Part shown: positions 34,186 to 42,323 of the stretch, piece by piece | How the letters are laid out: each line of letters begins with the position of its first letter | How positions within the stretch are numbered: position 1 is the stretch's first letter | From: Streptomyces sp. YS415 | GTDB lineage: Bacteria; Actinomycetota; Actinomycetes; Streptomycetales; Streptomycetaceae | DNA: 64,000 nt | NCBI RefSeq assembly: GCF_023544665.1 | Contig: NZ_JAMJFL010000007.1 | Location: forward strand, 227,925 to 291,924 | Direction: 5' to 3' | The notes under the pieces: model-generated | What the model saw: only the letters and a program-made list of their open reading frames with translations | Told to the model about the DNA's origin: nothing | Databases searched by the model: none | Translations under genes and position numbers: made by a program

Positions 34186-35280
34186 ATGGATCGCCGCATC
34201 CCCGTGGACAAACAGGACAGGACCCGCATCGTGCCCGAGACCATCCGCCGCGCCGACCGCACCCCCGGAAACCGTTACGGCAATCGGCCGACGATGAAGG
34301 ACGTGGCCGCTCGTGCGGGAGTCGGGCTCAAGACGGTCTCGCGGGTCGTCAACGGCGAGCCGGGCGTCACGCCGGAGACGGAGCGCCGCGTCCAGGAGGC
34401 CATCGACGCCCTGGGCTTCCGCCGCAACGACAGCGCCCGGGTGCTGCGCAAGGGCCGTACCGCCAGCATCGGCCTCGTCCTGGAGGACCTCGCGGACCCC
34501 TTCTACGGCCCCCTCAGCCGCGCGGTCGAGGAGGTGGCCCGGGCCCACGGCGCGCTGCTGATCAACGGCTCCAGCGCCGAGGACCCGGAGCGTGAGCAGG
34601 AGCTGGCGCTGGCGCTGTGCGCGCGGCGCGTGGACGGTCTGGTGGTGATCCCGGCCGGGGACGACCACCGCTATCTGGAGCCCGAGATCCGGGCGGGCGT
34701 CGCCACGGTGTTCGTGGACCGGCCGGCCGGGCAGATCGACGCCGATGTCGTGCTGTCGGACAACTACGGCGGCGCCCGGGACGGAGTCGCCCATCTGATC
34801 GGCCACGGACACCGCCGGATCGGCTTCATCGGCGACATGCCCCGCATCCACACCGCCGCCGAGCGGCTGCGCGGCTACCGGGCGGCCATGGAGGACGCGG
34901 GGATACCGGTGGAGGACGCCTGGATGTCGCTGGGCGTCACCGGCCCCGAGCGGGTGCGCAGGGCCGCCGAGGACATGCTCTCCGGCCCCCGGCCGGTCAC
35001 CGCGATCTTCGCGGGCAACAACCGGGTGACGGTCACCGTGATCCGGGTGCTGGCCGAGCAGTCCCGCCGGGTGGCGCTCGTCGGCTTCGACGACCTGGAG
35101 CTCGCCGATCTGCTCCAGCCGGGCGTCACCGTCGTCGCGCAGAACGCCGCCGCCCTCGGCCGGACCGCCGCCGAGCGCCTGTTCCGGCAGCTGGACGGTA
35201 CGCTCGTGACACCCGAGCGGATCGAGCTGCCGACCCGGCTGATCACCCGCGGCTCGGGAGAGCTGCCCCCGGCGGACTGA
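34186..35280 (+). CDS. LacI family transcriptional regulator
   Basis: A 364-residue sugar-responsive repressor. The helix-turn-helix and hinge occupy about residues 36-85 (MKDVAARAGVGLKTVSRVVN, then RRNDSARVLRKGRTASIG). The remaining 280 residues are the periplasmic-binding-like core, with LVLEDLADPFYGPLSRAV and the closing region VALVGFDDLELADLL. An unusual 35-residue N-terminal extension precedes the HTH, so a later start (for example GTG 34231) is possible. It is divergent from the ROK kinase gene and followed eight bases later by the GGCT-like gene, which is probably in the same transcript. Confidence 0.9.
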   Translation: MDRRIPVDKQDRTRIVPETIRRADRTPGNRYGNRPTMKDVAARAGVGLKTVSRVVNGEPGVTPETERRVQEAIDALGFRRNDSARVLRKGRTASIGLVLEDLADPFYGPLSRAVEEVARAHGALLINGSSAEDPEREQELALALCARRVDGLVVIPAGDDHRYLEPEIRAGVATVFVDRPAGQIDADVVLSDNYGGARDGVAHLIGHGHRRIGFIGDMPRIHTAAERLRGYRAAMEDAGIPVEDAWMSLGVTGPERVRRAAEDMLSGPRPVTAIFAGNNRVTVTVIRVLAEQSRRVALVGFDDLELADLLQPGVTVVAQNAAALGRTAAERLFRQLDGTLVTPERIELPTRLITRGSGELPPAD

Positions 35281-35287
35281 GCGAGTC

Positions 35288-36079
35288 ATGGACGCGTGCA
35301 CCCTTCAGGCACTGGGCCTCGCGATGGCGCCCCGCGAGCACCCGCTGCTCTATCCCGGCACCTGGCCCGCGGACTCCGGCCTGCTCGACGGCGAGCGGTT
35401 CCTGCCCCTGGACCGGCTGACCCACCCCGGCCGCACCCCCGTCCTCGCGATCGGCTCCAACGCCTGCCCCGGCCAACTGCGGCACAAGATGGCCGAGTTC
35501 GGCATCCGCTCCCCGATCCCCATGGTCAAGGTCCGCGTCACGGGCCTCGAGCTCGGTGTGTCGGCGCATGTGAGCCGGCTGGGCTACGTGTCGGCGTCCC
35601 CCTTCCACGCGCCGGGCCGCGTACGGGAGTTGTTCGTCCTGTGGCTCGACGCCGACCAGCTCACGGTGATCGACGCCAGCGAGGGCGTGCCGCTGCCGTA
35701 CGGCAACTACCGGCGCGTGTGGCTGTCCTCGGCCGAGGTACAAGTCGACCTGGCGGACGGCACGACGCTGCCGGGCGTCTTCTCGTACGTCAATCGCCGC
35801 GGCGTGCTGCACAACGGCTCCGGAGCGCCGCGCACCCATCCCGGGCAGCGGGCGCTGATCGGCGAACTGCTTCTGAAGTCGGCGCGGTTGCGGGAGCTGT
35901 TCGGCGTGACGCCGGAGGAGTTCTGCGCGCGGGCGCGCGCGGACCGGCGGCTGTGCGAGCGGGGCACGCGGCTGTTCCGGCGGGAGAAGCTGGTGACCGT
36001 GCACGGTCTGGAGCGGTACATCGGTCAGCAGACGGGCAGTCCGGGCACCGGCCCGTCGTTGTCACCGCCCTCGACGTAG
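35288..36079 (+). CDS. Gamma-glutamylcyclotransferase-fold-like protein, function unknown
   Basis: A 263-residue protein I do not recognise as a named family. VLAIGSNACPGQL (about 52-64) resembles the YGSN-type loop that opens GGCT/ChaC folds, and the later ELFVLWLDADQLTVIDASEG and LPGVFSYVNRRGVL fit a small beta barrel of that kind. The catalytic glutamate expected in GGCT proteins may be in DASEGVPLPYG. It starts eight bases after the LacI stop and so is probably co-transcribed. Its last 55 bases overlap the convergent Ser/Thr kinase gene. Confidence 0.7.
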   Translation: MDACTLQALGLAMAPREHPLLYPGTWPADSGLLDGERFLPLDRLTHPGRTPVLAIGSNACPGQLRHKMAEFGIRSPIPMVKVRVTGLELGVSAHVSRLGYVSASPFHAPGRVRELFVLWLDADQLTVIDASEGVPLPYGNYRRVWLSSAEVQVDLADGTTLPGVFSYVNRRGVLHNGSGAPRTHPGQRALIGELLLKSARLRELFGVTPEEFCARARADRRLCERGTRLFRREKLVTVHGLERYIGQQTGSPGTGPSLSPPST

Positions 36080-37557
36080 ACGTCGCTGACCCAGACGTCC
36101 GCGTTGCCGCTGTCGTCGTCGGTCTTCGCCCACCAGACGTTGGTCCACCGGCCACTGGTCTCGCGGCGGCCCAGGTTCTGCTGGCAGTAGAAGTAGTTGG
36201 TGCCCGCGCCCAGGATGCCGACCTCGGTGCCGTCGGCCGTGTAGGACTTCGCGGTGCGCCAGACCTCGCAGTTGTACTTGCCGCCGCCGATGGGACGGCA
36301 GGCGGTGGCGGTGGCGCCGCCGTCTCCGCCGGGGGTCTTGCTCGGGGTGGGGGCCGGGCGGGTGCTCGGCTCGGTGCTCGGCTCCTTCTCGGTGCCGCGG
36401 CTGGGGGCCGGGCTCTTCTCGTCGCCCTTGCCGGTGGGTTCGGCGCCGTCCGAACTGACGGTCGGGGCGGGTTGTCCGGCCGCCGCGGGGTCGTCGCTGT
36501 CGCTCAGCAGGGCGACGGTGGTGCCGGTCGAGGCGAGGACCAGGAGGACTGCGGCCGCGGCGAGCAGGACGCGGCGTCTGGGGCGGGAGGGTCGGGCGGC
36601 GGTCGTGGTCTGCGGTTCGGCCGGTCCGTGCGGGGCGGGGAGCCCTTGGGCCTGCGTCAGGGTGCGCGCCGGTCCGCGCAGGGTCGTGGTCGGGGTGTCG
36701 CCGGAGTCGGCCACCGCCTGGAGGAGGGCGCGGGCCTCCTCGGCCTCGGGGCGGCTCTCGGGGCGCTTGTCCAGCAGCCGCTGCAGGACCGGGGCGAGTG
36801 GTCCGGAGCGGTGCGGCCCGGGAAGGGGCTCCGTGACGATCGCGGTGAGCGTCGAGAAGGTCGAGGTCCGGCGGAAGGGCGAGGAGCCCTCGACGGCGGC
36901 GTACAGGGTGGCGCCGAGTGCCCAGATGTCGGAGGCCGGGCCCGGCCGGGCGCCCTGGGCGCGCTCGGGCGCCAGGTAGTCCAGGGAGCCGACCAGTTCG
37001 CCGCTGCGGGTGAGACGGGTGGCGGAGCCGTCGCCCGGGTCCTCCATGGTGGCTATGCCGAAGTCGGTCAGCAGGACCCGGCCCGAGCGGTCGAGGAGGA
37101 TGTTGCCCGGCTTGACGTCGCGGTGCAGGACGCCGGCGCGGTGGGCGGCGGCCAGCGCGTCCATGACCTTGGCGCCGATCCCGGCGGCCTCGCGCGCGTC
37201 GAGGGTGCCGCGCTCGCGCAGGACGTCGTCCAGGGAGGGGCCGTCGACCAGCTCCATGACGATCAGCGGACGTCCGTCGACCTCGGTGACGTCGTGCACG
37301 GCCACGACCCCGGGATGGCGCACCCGGGCCGCTGCGCGTGCCTCGCGCTGCATGCGCAGCCGCAGGCCCTCCAGTTCGGGGTCGTCGCTGTCGATGTAGG
37401 TGCGCAGTTCCTTGACGGCGACCTCGCGCCCGAGGACCTCGTCGCGGGCCCGCCAGACGACCCCCATGCCGCCCCGGCCGAGCTGGGCCAGGACGCGATA
37501 GCGCCCGGCCAGCAGCCGTCCGGCCCCGTCCGTCTGTCCGTACTCCCCCGAAGACAC
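36025..37557 (-). CDS. Membrane Ser/Thr protein kinase (PknB type)
   Basis: A 510-residue receptor-like kinase. Cytoplasmic kinase domain at about 20-280: glycine loop LGRGGMGVVW, lysine K49 in VAVKEL, catalytic HRDVKPGN with D147, and DFG at 165. A Pro/Thr-rich linker leads to one membrane helix at about 330-351. The outside part has a Ser/Pro/Thr linker and a C-terminal domain with four cysteines (TACRPIGGGKYNCEVW, YFYCQQNLG, final C), and no PASTA repeats, so it probably senses something other than peptidoglycan. I chose GTG 37557 at the conserved N-terminus; the longer frame to 38457 is a shadow. Confidence 0.9.
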   Translation of the reverse strand: MSSGEYGQTDGAGRLLAGRYRVLAQLGRGGMGVVWRARDEVLGREVAVKELRTYIDSDDPELEGLRLRMQREARAAARVRHPGVVAVHDVTEVDGRPLIVMELVDGPSLDDVLRERGTLDAREAAGIGAKVMDALAAAHRAGVLHRDVKPGNILLDRSGRVLLTDFGIATMEDPGDGSATRLTRSGELVGSLDYLAPERAQGARPGPASDIWALGATLYAAVEGSSPFRRTSTFSTLTAIVTEPLPGPHRSGPLAPVLQRLLDKRPESRPEAEEARALLQAVADSGDTPTTTLRGPARTLTQAQGLPAPHGPAEPQTTTAARPSRPRRRVLLAAAAVLLVLASTGTTVALLSDSDDPAAAGQPAPTVSSDGAEPTGKGDEKSPAPSRGTEKEPSTEPSTRPAPTPSKTPGGDGGATATACRPIGGGKYNCEVWRTAKSYTADGTEVGILGAGTNYFYCQQNLGRRETSGRWTNVWWAKTDDDSGNADVWVSDVYVEGGDNDGPVPGLPVC

Positions 37558-37619
37558 CGCCGCCCCGTTCGTGTGGTCTTCCCTTGTGGCGTACAGCCTA
37601 GGGGGCGGCGGTGACGGTT

Positions 37620-38918
37620 CTACTGCGCCCCGGAGACGGTCAGGTCGCCGCGCCGGGGTGCGGCGAAGCCCTCCAGGTCGGCGCGGGTCAGGCCGGTGAG
37701 CCGGGCGACCTCGCCGGTGTCCAGGGCGCCGCAGTCCAGGCCGCGCAGCAGATAGCCGCTGAGGGCCTTGGCGGTGGCGGGCTCGTCCATGACGTCGCCG
37801 CCGGTCCGGTTGGCGTAGCGGGTGAGCCGGGCGGCTGCCTGGGCGAAGCCCTCGCGGTAGAAGGCGAAGACGGCCGCGTACCGGGTGGGGATGTGCCCGG
37901 GGTGCATGTCCCAGCCCTGGTAGTAGGCGCGGGCCAGGGCGCGGCGGGTGAGGCCGTAGTGCAGCCGCCAGGCGTCGTGGACGTTCTCGGTCGTACCGAC
38001 CGGCAGGACGTTGGTGGAGCCGTCGGAGACGCGGACGCCGGTGCCGGCCGCGGCGACCTGCATGACCGCCTTGGCGTGGTCGGCGGCGGGGTGGTCGCTG
38101 GCCTGGTAGGCGGCGGAGACGCCGAGGCAGGCGCTGTAGTCGAAGGTGCCGTAGTGCAGGCCGGTGGCGCGGCCCTCGGCGGCCCGGATCATGCGGGCGA
38201 CGGCGGCGGTGCCGTCGCCGGCGAGGATGGACTGGCTGGTCTCGATCTGGATCTCGAAGCCGAGCCGCCCGGGCTCCAGGCCGTGCGCCTTCTCGAAGGA
38301 CTCCAGGAGGCGGACCATGGCGGTGACCTGCTCGGGGTAGGTGACCTTGGGCAGGGTCAGCACCAGCCCGTCGGGCAGGCCGCCCGCCTCCATCAGGCCG
38401 GTGAGGAAGATGTCGAGGGTGCGGATGCCGCGGTCGCGGACGGCGGCTTCCATGCACTTCATGCGGATGCCCATGTAGGGGGCGGCGGTGCCGTCGCGGT
38501 AGGCCTCGGCGATCAGACGGGCGGCGCGGGCCGCGTCCTGGTCCTCGTCCCCGCCCTGGTAGCCGTCCTCGAAGTCGACGCGCAGGTCTTCGACGGGCTC
38601 GCGCATCAGCTTGGCCCGCACGCGCGTGTGGACGGGTTCGGCGAGCTCGTCGGCGAGACCGAGGACGGCCGCGAAGGAGGCGGCGTCGGGGGCGTGCTCG
38701 TCGAGGGCGGCGAGGGCCCGGTCGCCCCAGGTGCGGATGGTGTCGGCGGTGAAGACGTCACCGGGTACGTAGACGGTGTGGACGGGCTGGCGGGTGCCGG
38801 GGTCTCCGGGGTAGTGGCGCTCCAGCTCGGCGTCGACCGGGGCGAGGGAGGCGCTGATCTCCTCGCTGACGGCGCCCGCGAGGCTCGTCGCCACCTTCTC
38901 CTGCTGGCCCTGACCCAT
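37620..38918 (-). CDS. DUF6986 / HpcH-HpaI aldolase-like protein
   Basis: A 432-residue protein resembling citrate lyase beta-type TIM barrels. The acidic metal-binding segment is DLRVDFEDGYQGGDEDQDA, and IQIETSQSILAGDG supplies the second conserved glutamate. Streptomyces versions are filed under DUF6986 (from memory). Related enzymes cleave or form C-C bonds in malyl- or citryl-type acids. ATG 38918 has GGAGG upstream. TTCCG-N5-CGGAA 17 bases before the start is an IclR-type operator, which in Streptomyces often marks allantoin or glyoxylate metabolism. The exact reaction is not known. Confidence 0.8.
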   Translation of the reverse strand: MGQGQQEKVATSLAGAVSEEISASLAPVDAELERHYPGDPGTRQPVHTVYVPGDVFTADTIRTWGDRALAALDEHAPDAASFAAVLGLADELAEPVHTRVRAKLMREPVEDLRVDFEDGYQGGDEDQDAARAARLIAEAYRDGTAAPYMGIRMKCMEAAVRDRGIRTLDIFLTGLMEAGGLPDGLVLTLPKVTYPEQVTAMVRLLESFEKAHGLEPGRLGFEIQIETSQSILAGDGTAAVARMIRAAEGRATGLHYGTFDYSACLGVSAAYQASDHPAADHAKAVMQVAAAGTGVRVSDGSTNVLPVGTTENVHDAWRLHYGLTRRALARAYYQGWDMHPGHIPTRYAAVFAFYREGFAQAAARLTRYANRTGGDVMDEPATAKALSGYLLRGLDCGALDTGEVARLTGLTRADLEGFAAPRRGDLTVSGAQ

Positions 38919-38935
38919 TCCCACACCCTCCAGTT

Positions 38936-38950
38936 TTCCGCTGTACGGAA
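38936..38950 (-). promoter_or_regulatory. IclR-type operator before the DUF6986 gene
   Basis: TTCCG-CTGTA-CGGAA is a perfect interrupted palindrome just upstream of the aldolase-like gene. A second partial site (ATCCGTAGAACGAA, 38957-38970) follows. TTCC-N7-GGAA spacing resembles sites bound by IclR-family regulators of purine and glyoxylate pathways; no such regulator is encoded in this window. Confidence 0.5.
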
Positions 38951-39070
38951 TCAACAATCCGTAGAACGAAGTTATCCGGGCACCGTCCGGATGGTCAACA
39001 CCGTGTCCACGCCCCTCTCCAGTACAGCACCGGCCCGCCCCTCCACCGCGGCGGAGGACCGCCCACGCAG

Positions 39071-39108
39071 CGAGGCCCCGCGACCGTCGGCACGGTCGCG
39101 GGGCCTCG
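39071..39108 (-). terminator. Strong terminator after etfA
   Basis: CGAGGCCCCGCGACCGT (39071-39087) and ACGGTCGCGGGGCCTCG (39092-39108) form a perfect 17-bp stem with a 4-base loop. It starts 17 bases beyond the etfA stop and closes the etfBA operon. Confidence 0.85.
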
Positions 39109-39124
39109 TTGAGCCTGCGGAGGA

Positions 39125-40087
39125 TCAGCCCTTGCGGGTCTTGACCTCTTCGGTGAGCTGCGGGACGACGTCGAAGAGGTCGCCGACCACGCCGTAGTCG
39201 ACGAGGTCGAAGATCGGGGCCTCGGCGTCCTTGTTGATCGCCACGATCGTCTTCGAGGTCTGCATGCCGGCGCGGTGCTGGATCGCACCGGAAATGCCGG
39301 AGGCGATGTACAGCTGCGGCGAGACCGACTTGCCGGTCTGGCCGACCTGGTTGGTGTGCGGGTACCAGCCGGCGTCGACGGCGGCGCGCGAGGCACCGAC
39401 GGCCGCGCCGAGCGAGTCGGCGAGCGCCTCGATGATCGCGAAGTTCTCCGCGCCGTTCACACCACGGCCGCCGGAGACCACGATCGCGGCCTCGGTCAGC
39501 TCGGGGCGGCCGGTCGACTCACGCGGGGTGCGCCCGGTGACCTTGGTGCCGGTGGCCTGCTCGGAGAAGGTCACGGAGAGGGCCTCGACCGCACCGGCGG
39601 CCGGGGCGGCCTCCACGGCGGCCGAGTTCGGCTTGACCGTGATGACCGGGGTGCCCTTGGCGACCCGGGACTTGGTGGTGAAGGCGGCGGCGAACACCGA
39701 CTGGGTGGCCACCGGGCCCTGGTCGCCGGCCTCGATGTCGATGGCGTCGGTGATGATGCCGGAGCCGATGCGCAGCGCCAGACGGGCGGCGATCTCCTTG
39801 CCCTCGGCGGAGGAGGGGACCAGCACGGCGGCCGGGGAGACGGCCTCGTAGGCGGCCTGGAGGGCGTCGACCTTCGGCACGACCAGGTAGTCGGCGTACT
39901 CGGAGGCGTCGTGCGTGAGGACCTTCACCGCGCCGTGCTCGGCGAGGGCGGCGGCGGTGTCGGCGGCGCCGTTGCCCAGGGCGACGGCGACCGGCTCGCC
40001 GATGCGGCGGGCCAGCGTCAGCAGTTCCAGGGTGGGCTTGCGGACGGCGCCGTCCACGTGGTCGACGTAGACGAGAACTTCAGCCAT
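39125..40087 (-). CDS. etfA: Electron transfer flavoprotein alpha subunit
   Basis: A 320-residue FAD-binding subunit. It carries electrons from acyl-CoA and related dehydrogenases toward the quinone pool as a heterodimer with EtfB. The C-terminal FAD domain is well conserved: [37 protein letters not shown], and [20 protein letters not shown], then [17 protein letters not shown]. The N-terminal domain is the usual adenine-nucleotide-hydrolase-like fold. ATG 40087 is the conserved start ([15 protein letters not shown]). It lies 53 bases downstream of etfB in the same operon and is followed by a strong terminator. Confidence 0.96.
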   Translation of the reverse strand: MAEVLVYVDHVDGAVRKPTLELLTLARRIGEPVAVALGNGAADTAAALAEHGAVKVLTHDASEYADYLVVPKVDALQAAYEAVSPAAVLVPSSAEGKEIAARLALRIGSGIITDAIDIEAGDQGPVATQSVFAAAFTTKSRVAKGTPVITVKPNSAAVEAAPAAGAVEALSVTFSEQATGTKVTGRTPRESTGRPELTEAAIVVSGGRGVNGAENFAIIEALADSLGAAVGASRAAVDAGWYPHTNQVGQTGKSVSPQLYIASGISGAIQHRAGMQTSKTIVAINKDAEAPIFDLVDYGVVGDLFDVVPQLTEEVKTRKG

Positions 40088-40140
40088 GGGATTGCTCTCC
40101 TGCGGAATGCGAAGGCTTAAGGGGCGGTAAGGGGTGGGGC

Positions 40141-40929
40141 CTAGATGAACTTCTGGCCCGCGAGGAACTCAGCGAGCTGCTTGCCGCCCTCGCCCTCGTC
40201 CTTGACGATCGTGCCGGCGGTGCGGGCCGGACGCTCGGCCGCGGAGTCGACCGCGGTCCAGGCGTTCTCCAGACCGACCTCGTCGGCGTCGATCTCCAGG
40301 TCGTCCAGCTCCCAGGACTCCACCGGCTTCTTCTTGGCCGCCATGATGCCCTTGAAGGACGGGTAACGCGCCTCGCCCGACTGGTCGGTGACCGACACGA
40401 CGGCCGGCAGGGAGGCCTCGAGCTGCTCGGAGGCGGCGTCGCCGTCGCGGCGGCCCTTGACCGTGCCGTCCTCGACGGAGACCTCGGAGAGCAGGGTGAC
40501 CTGCGGGACACCGAGACGCTCGGCGAGCAGCGCCGGGACGACACCCATGGTGCCGTCGGTGGAGGCCATACCGGAGATGACCAGGTCGTAGCCGGCCTTC
40601 TCGATCGCCTTGGCCAGCACCAGGGAGGTGCCGATGGCGTCGGTGCCGTGCAGGTCGTCGTCCTCGACGTGGATCGCCTTGTCGGCGCCCATCGACAGCG
40701 CCTTGCGCAGCGCGTCCTTGGCGTCCTCGGGACCCACGGTCAGGACGGTGATCTCGACGTCGTCGTCCGAGTTCTCGGAGATCTGCAGCGCCTGCTCGAC
40801 GGCGTACTCGTCGAGCTCGGAGAGCAGACCGTCCACGTCGTCCCGGTCGACGGTCAGGTCATCGGCGAAGTGCCGGTCGCCAGTGGCGTCGGGCACGTAC
40901 TTCACAGTGACAACGATCCTCAAGCTCAC
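40141..40929 (-). CDS. etfB: Electron transfer flavoprotein beta subunit
   Basis: A 262-residue partner of EtfA with an AMP-binding site. It begins with the conserved MSLRIVVTVKYVPD and contains SMGADKAIHVEDDDL and the ETF-beta signature region VISGMASTDGTMGVVPALLA, followed by LGVPQVTLLSEV. Together EtfBA accept electrons from fatty-acid and amino-acid dehydrogenases. GTG 40929 has GGAGAG upstream. It is the first gene of the operon; the leader contains a hairpin next to a TATGCT -10 box. Confidence 0.96.
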   Translation of the reverse strand: MSLRIVVTVKYVPDATGDRHFADDLTVDRDDVDGLLSELDEYAVEQALQISENSDDDVEITVLTVGPEDAKDALRKALSMGADKAIHVEDDDLHGTDAIGTSLVLAKAIEKAGYDLVISGMASTDGTMGVVPALLAERLGVPQVTLLSEVSVEDGTVKGRRDGDAASEQLEASLPAVVSVTDQSGEARYPSFKGIMAAKKKPVESWELDDLEIDADEVGLENAWTAVDSAAERPARTAGTIVKDEGEGGKQLAEFLAGQKFI

Positions 40930-40960
40930 GCCGGCTCTCCTACTGCGTCGACATTTCTCT

Positions 40961-40983
40961 GCTGCCTACTTGCAGGCAGCATA
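40961..40983 (-). promoter_or_regulatory. etfB leader: -10 box and adjacent inverted repeat
   Basis: On the minus strand TATGCT (40983-40978) is a plausible -10 box. Immediately overlapping and downstream, GCTGCCT-ACTTGC-AGGCAGC (40961-40980) is a perfect 7-bp inverted repeat. It could be an operator over the transcription start or an mRNA leader hairpin. No -35 box is evident. Confidence 0.4.
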
Positions 40984-41070
40984 GGCGCCTGAAGCGGCCG
41001 TTCCCGATCGGGGCGACCTGCGCTCCGACCAAAATATTACTCGTCAGTACACCCAGTTCGTTCCCGCTAA

Positions 41071-41082
41071 GCAAGCGCTTTG
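41071..41082. promoter_or_regulatory. LacI-type AAGCGCTT site upstream of etfB
   Basis: GCAAGCGCTTTG, read on the other strand as CAAAGCGCTTGC, shares eleven bases with the sites at 5799 and 63083. It lies about 140 bases upstream of etfB and 70 bases past the flavin reductase stop. Without a matched promoter its role is weakly supported. Confidence 0.35.
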
Positions 41083-41149
41083 AACTGTGACCTTCGCAAC
41101 GCAGCGTAATCGGAACTGGACGGTTTCGCAGAACCCGTCCGATACCCGG

Positions 41150-41659
41150 TCAGTCGCGCAGGCCGGTGAAGCCGCCCTGGTGGTAGAGCAACGGCCGCCC
41201 GGGGCCGGTGTGGTCGCCGGCCAGGACGTGCGCGAGCACGATCCGGTGGTCCTCCGCGGGCACGCGCGCGTGGACGCGGCAGACCAGCCAGGCGCGGACG
41301 CCGTCGAGGACGGGAACACCTTCGGGACCCTCGCGCCAGGCGGTGGGCGGCGCGAAGCGGTCGGCGCCGCTGCGGGCGAAGGTGGCGGCCAGCTCCCGCT
41401 GGTGCTCCCCGAGCAGGTGCACGCCCACGTGCTCGGCCCGCGACAGCGCGGGCCAGCAGGAGGATCCGGTGCCGATGCCGAAGGAGAGCATCGGGGGCTC
41501 GGCCGATACGGAGGCCAGGGAGGTGGCGGTGAAGCCGACGGGACCGTGCTCGCCGCGGGCGGTGATCACCGCGACTCCCGCCGCGTGCCGCCGGAAGACG
41601 GAGCGCAGCAGGTCGGGTGAGGCGAGCCGGGTGGCGTCGACGTCGGGTGTGGCGGTCAT
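41150..41659 (-). CDS. Flavin reductase-like domain protein
   Basis: A 169-residue split-barrel protein of the HpaC type. It has FRRHAAGVAVITARGEHGPV, the FMN-binding FTATSLASVSAEPPMLSFGI, and the CRVHARVPAEDHRIVLAHVL tail characteristic of NAD(P)H:flavin oxidoreductases that feed reduced FMN or FAD to a monooxygenase. No oxygenase gene is adjacent. I chose ATG 41659; a GTG two codons earlier is in frame. The etfBA operon follows downstream after 220 bases. Confidence 0.9.
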   Translation of the reverse strand: MTATPDVDATRLASPDLLRSVFRRHAAGVAVITARGEHGPVGFTATSLASVSAEPPMLSFGIGTGSSCWPALSRAEHVGVHLLGEHQRELAATFARSGADRFAPPTAWREGPEGVPVLDGVRAWLVCRVHARVPAEDHRIVLAHVLAGDHTGPGRPLLYHQGGFTGLRD

Positions 41660-41773
41660 GAACACCTGAGGGGAGGGGGCGCCGGGGACATCCCGTCAGA
41701 CTGACGATAGGTGGCCCGTACAGTCAAGTGCGGGCGGGCAGGTGGGAGATGACTCACTGTCGTGTCCGTCCTC

Positions 41774-42100
41774 TCATACGGCCTCGCCGAGGGCCGCGAT
41801 CACGTCCGCCTTGCGGGGCTGTCCGACGGCGCGCCGCACCACCCGCCCGTCGGCGTCGAGGACCAGCACCGTGGGGGTCTTGAGGATCTCCAGCCGTCGT
41901 ACGAGCTCCAGCCGGTCCTCGGCGTCGATCTCGACATGCGCGACTCCCGGAACCATGGCGGCCACCTCGCCGAGGATCCTTCGCGTCGCCCGGCAGGGAG
42001 CGCAGAAGGCGCTGGAGAACTGCACCAGGGTGGCCCGCTCACCGAGCCGGCCGCCCACGTCCTGCGGCCCCAGCCGACCGCCTTCGCCCTGCCCGCGCAC
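41774..42100 (-). CDS. Thioredoxin-fold protein
   Basis: A 108-residue thioredoxin-like protein with active-site motif CAPC (C33 and C36, in LVQFSSAFCAPCRATRR) rather than the classic CGPC. TPTVLVLDADGRVVRRAVG supplies the cis-proline segment. A disulphide-exchange role in the cytosol is likely. GTG 42100 has GGAGG six bases upstream; the longer frame to 42325 would cross the acyltransferase promoter and is not supported. It diverges from that acyltransferase gene. Confidence 0.88.
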   Translation of the reverse strand: MRGQGEGGRLGPQDVGGRLGERATLVQFSSAFCAPCRATRRILGEVAAMVPGVAHVEIDAEDRLELVRRLEILKTPTVLVLDADGRVVRRAVGQPRKADVIAALGEAV

Positions 42101-42323
42101 GTGCGTCCTCCTTCGGTCCTCGTCCGCTCCAGCGTGCACCGGCCCGCGAAGATTCCCGGCCGCGTCCGCATCGACGTGACGAGAATCTCGCCGTTCCCCG
42201 GCACGAAGGCTGGCTACCGGTGCGTTCTTGGGGCACGATCTGCGAGATGCCGTAAACCTACGGCTGCGTAAGTTTCCCGCCGGGAGCCTTTTCCAGGCAG
42301 AGAAGGAAGGGTCCACCCCGTCC

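Noticed and set aside
36025..38457. An 810-residue kinase with a long N-terminal extension
   Set aside because: The extension is low-complexity sequence antisense in frame to the DUF6986 gene; the kinase begins at its glycine-loop region near 37557.
41071..41082. Third member of the pectate lyase operator set
   Set aside because: Only eleven bases match and no promoter is matched; AAGCGCTT cores are common to many LacI sites, so it is listed with low confidence only.
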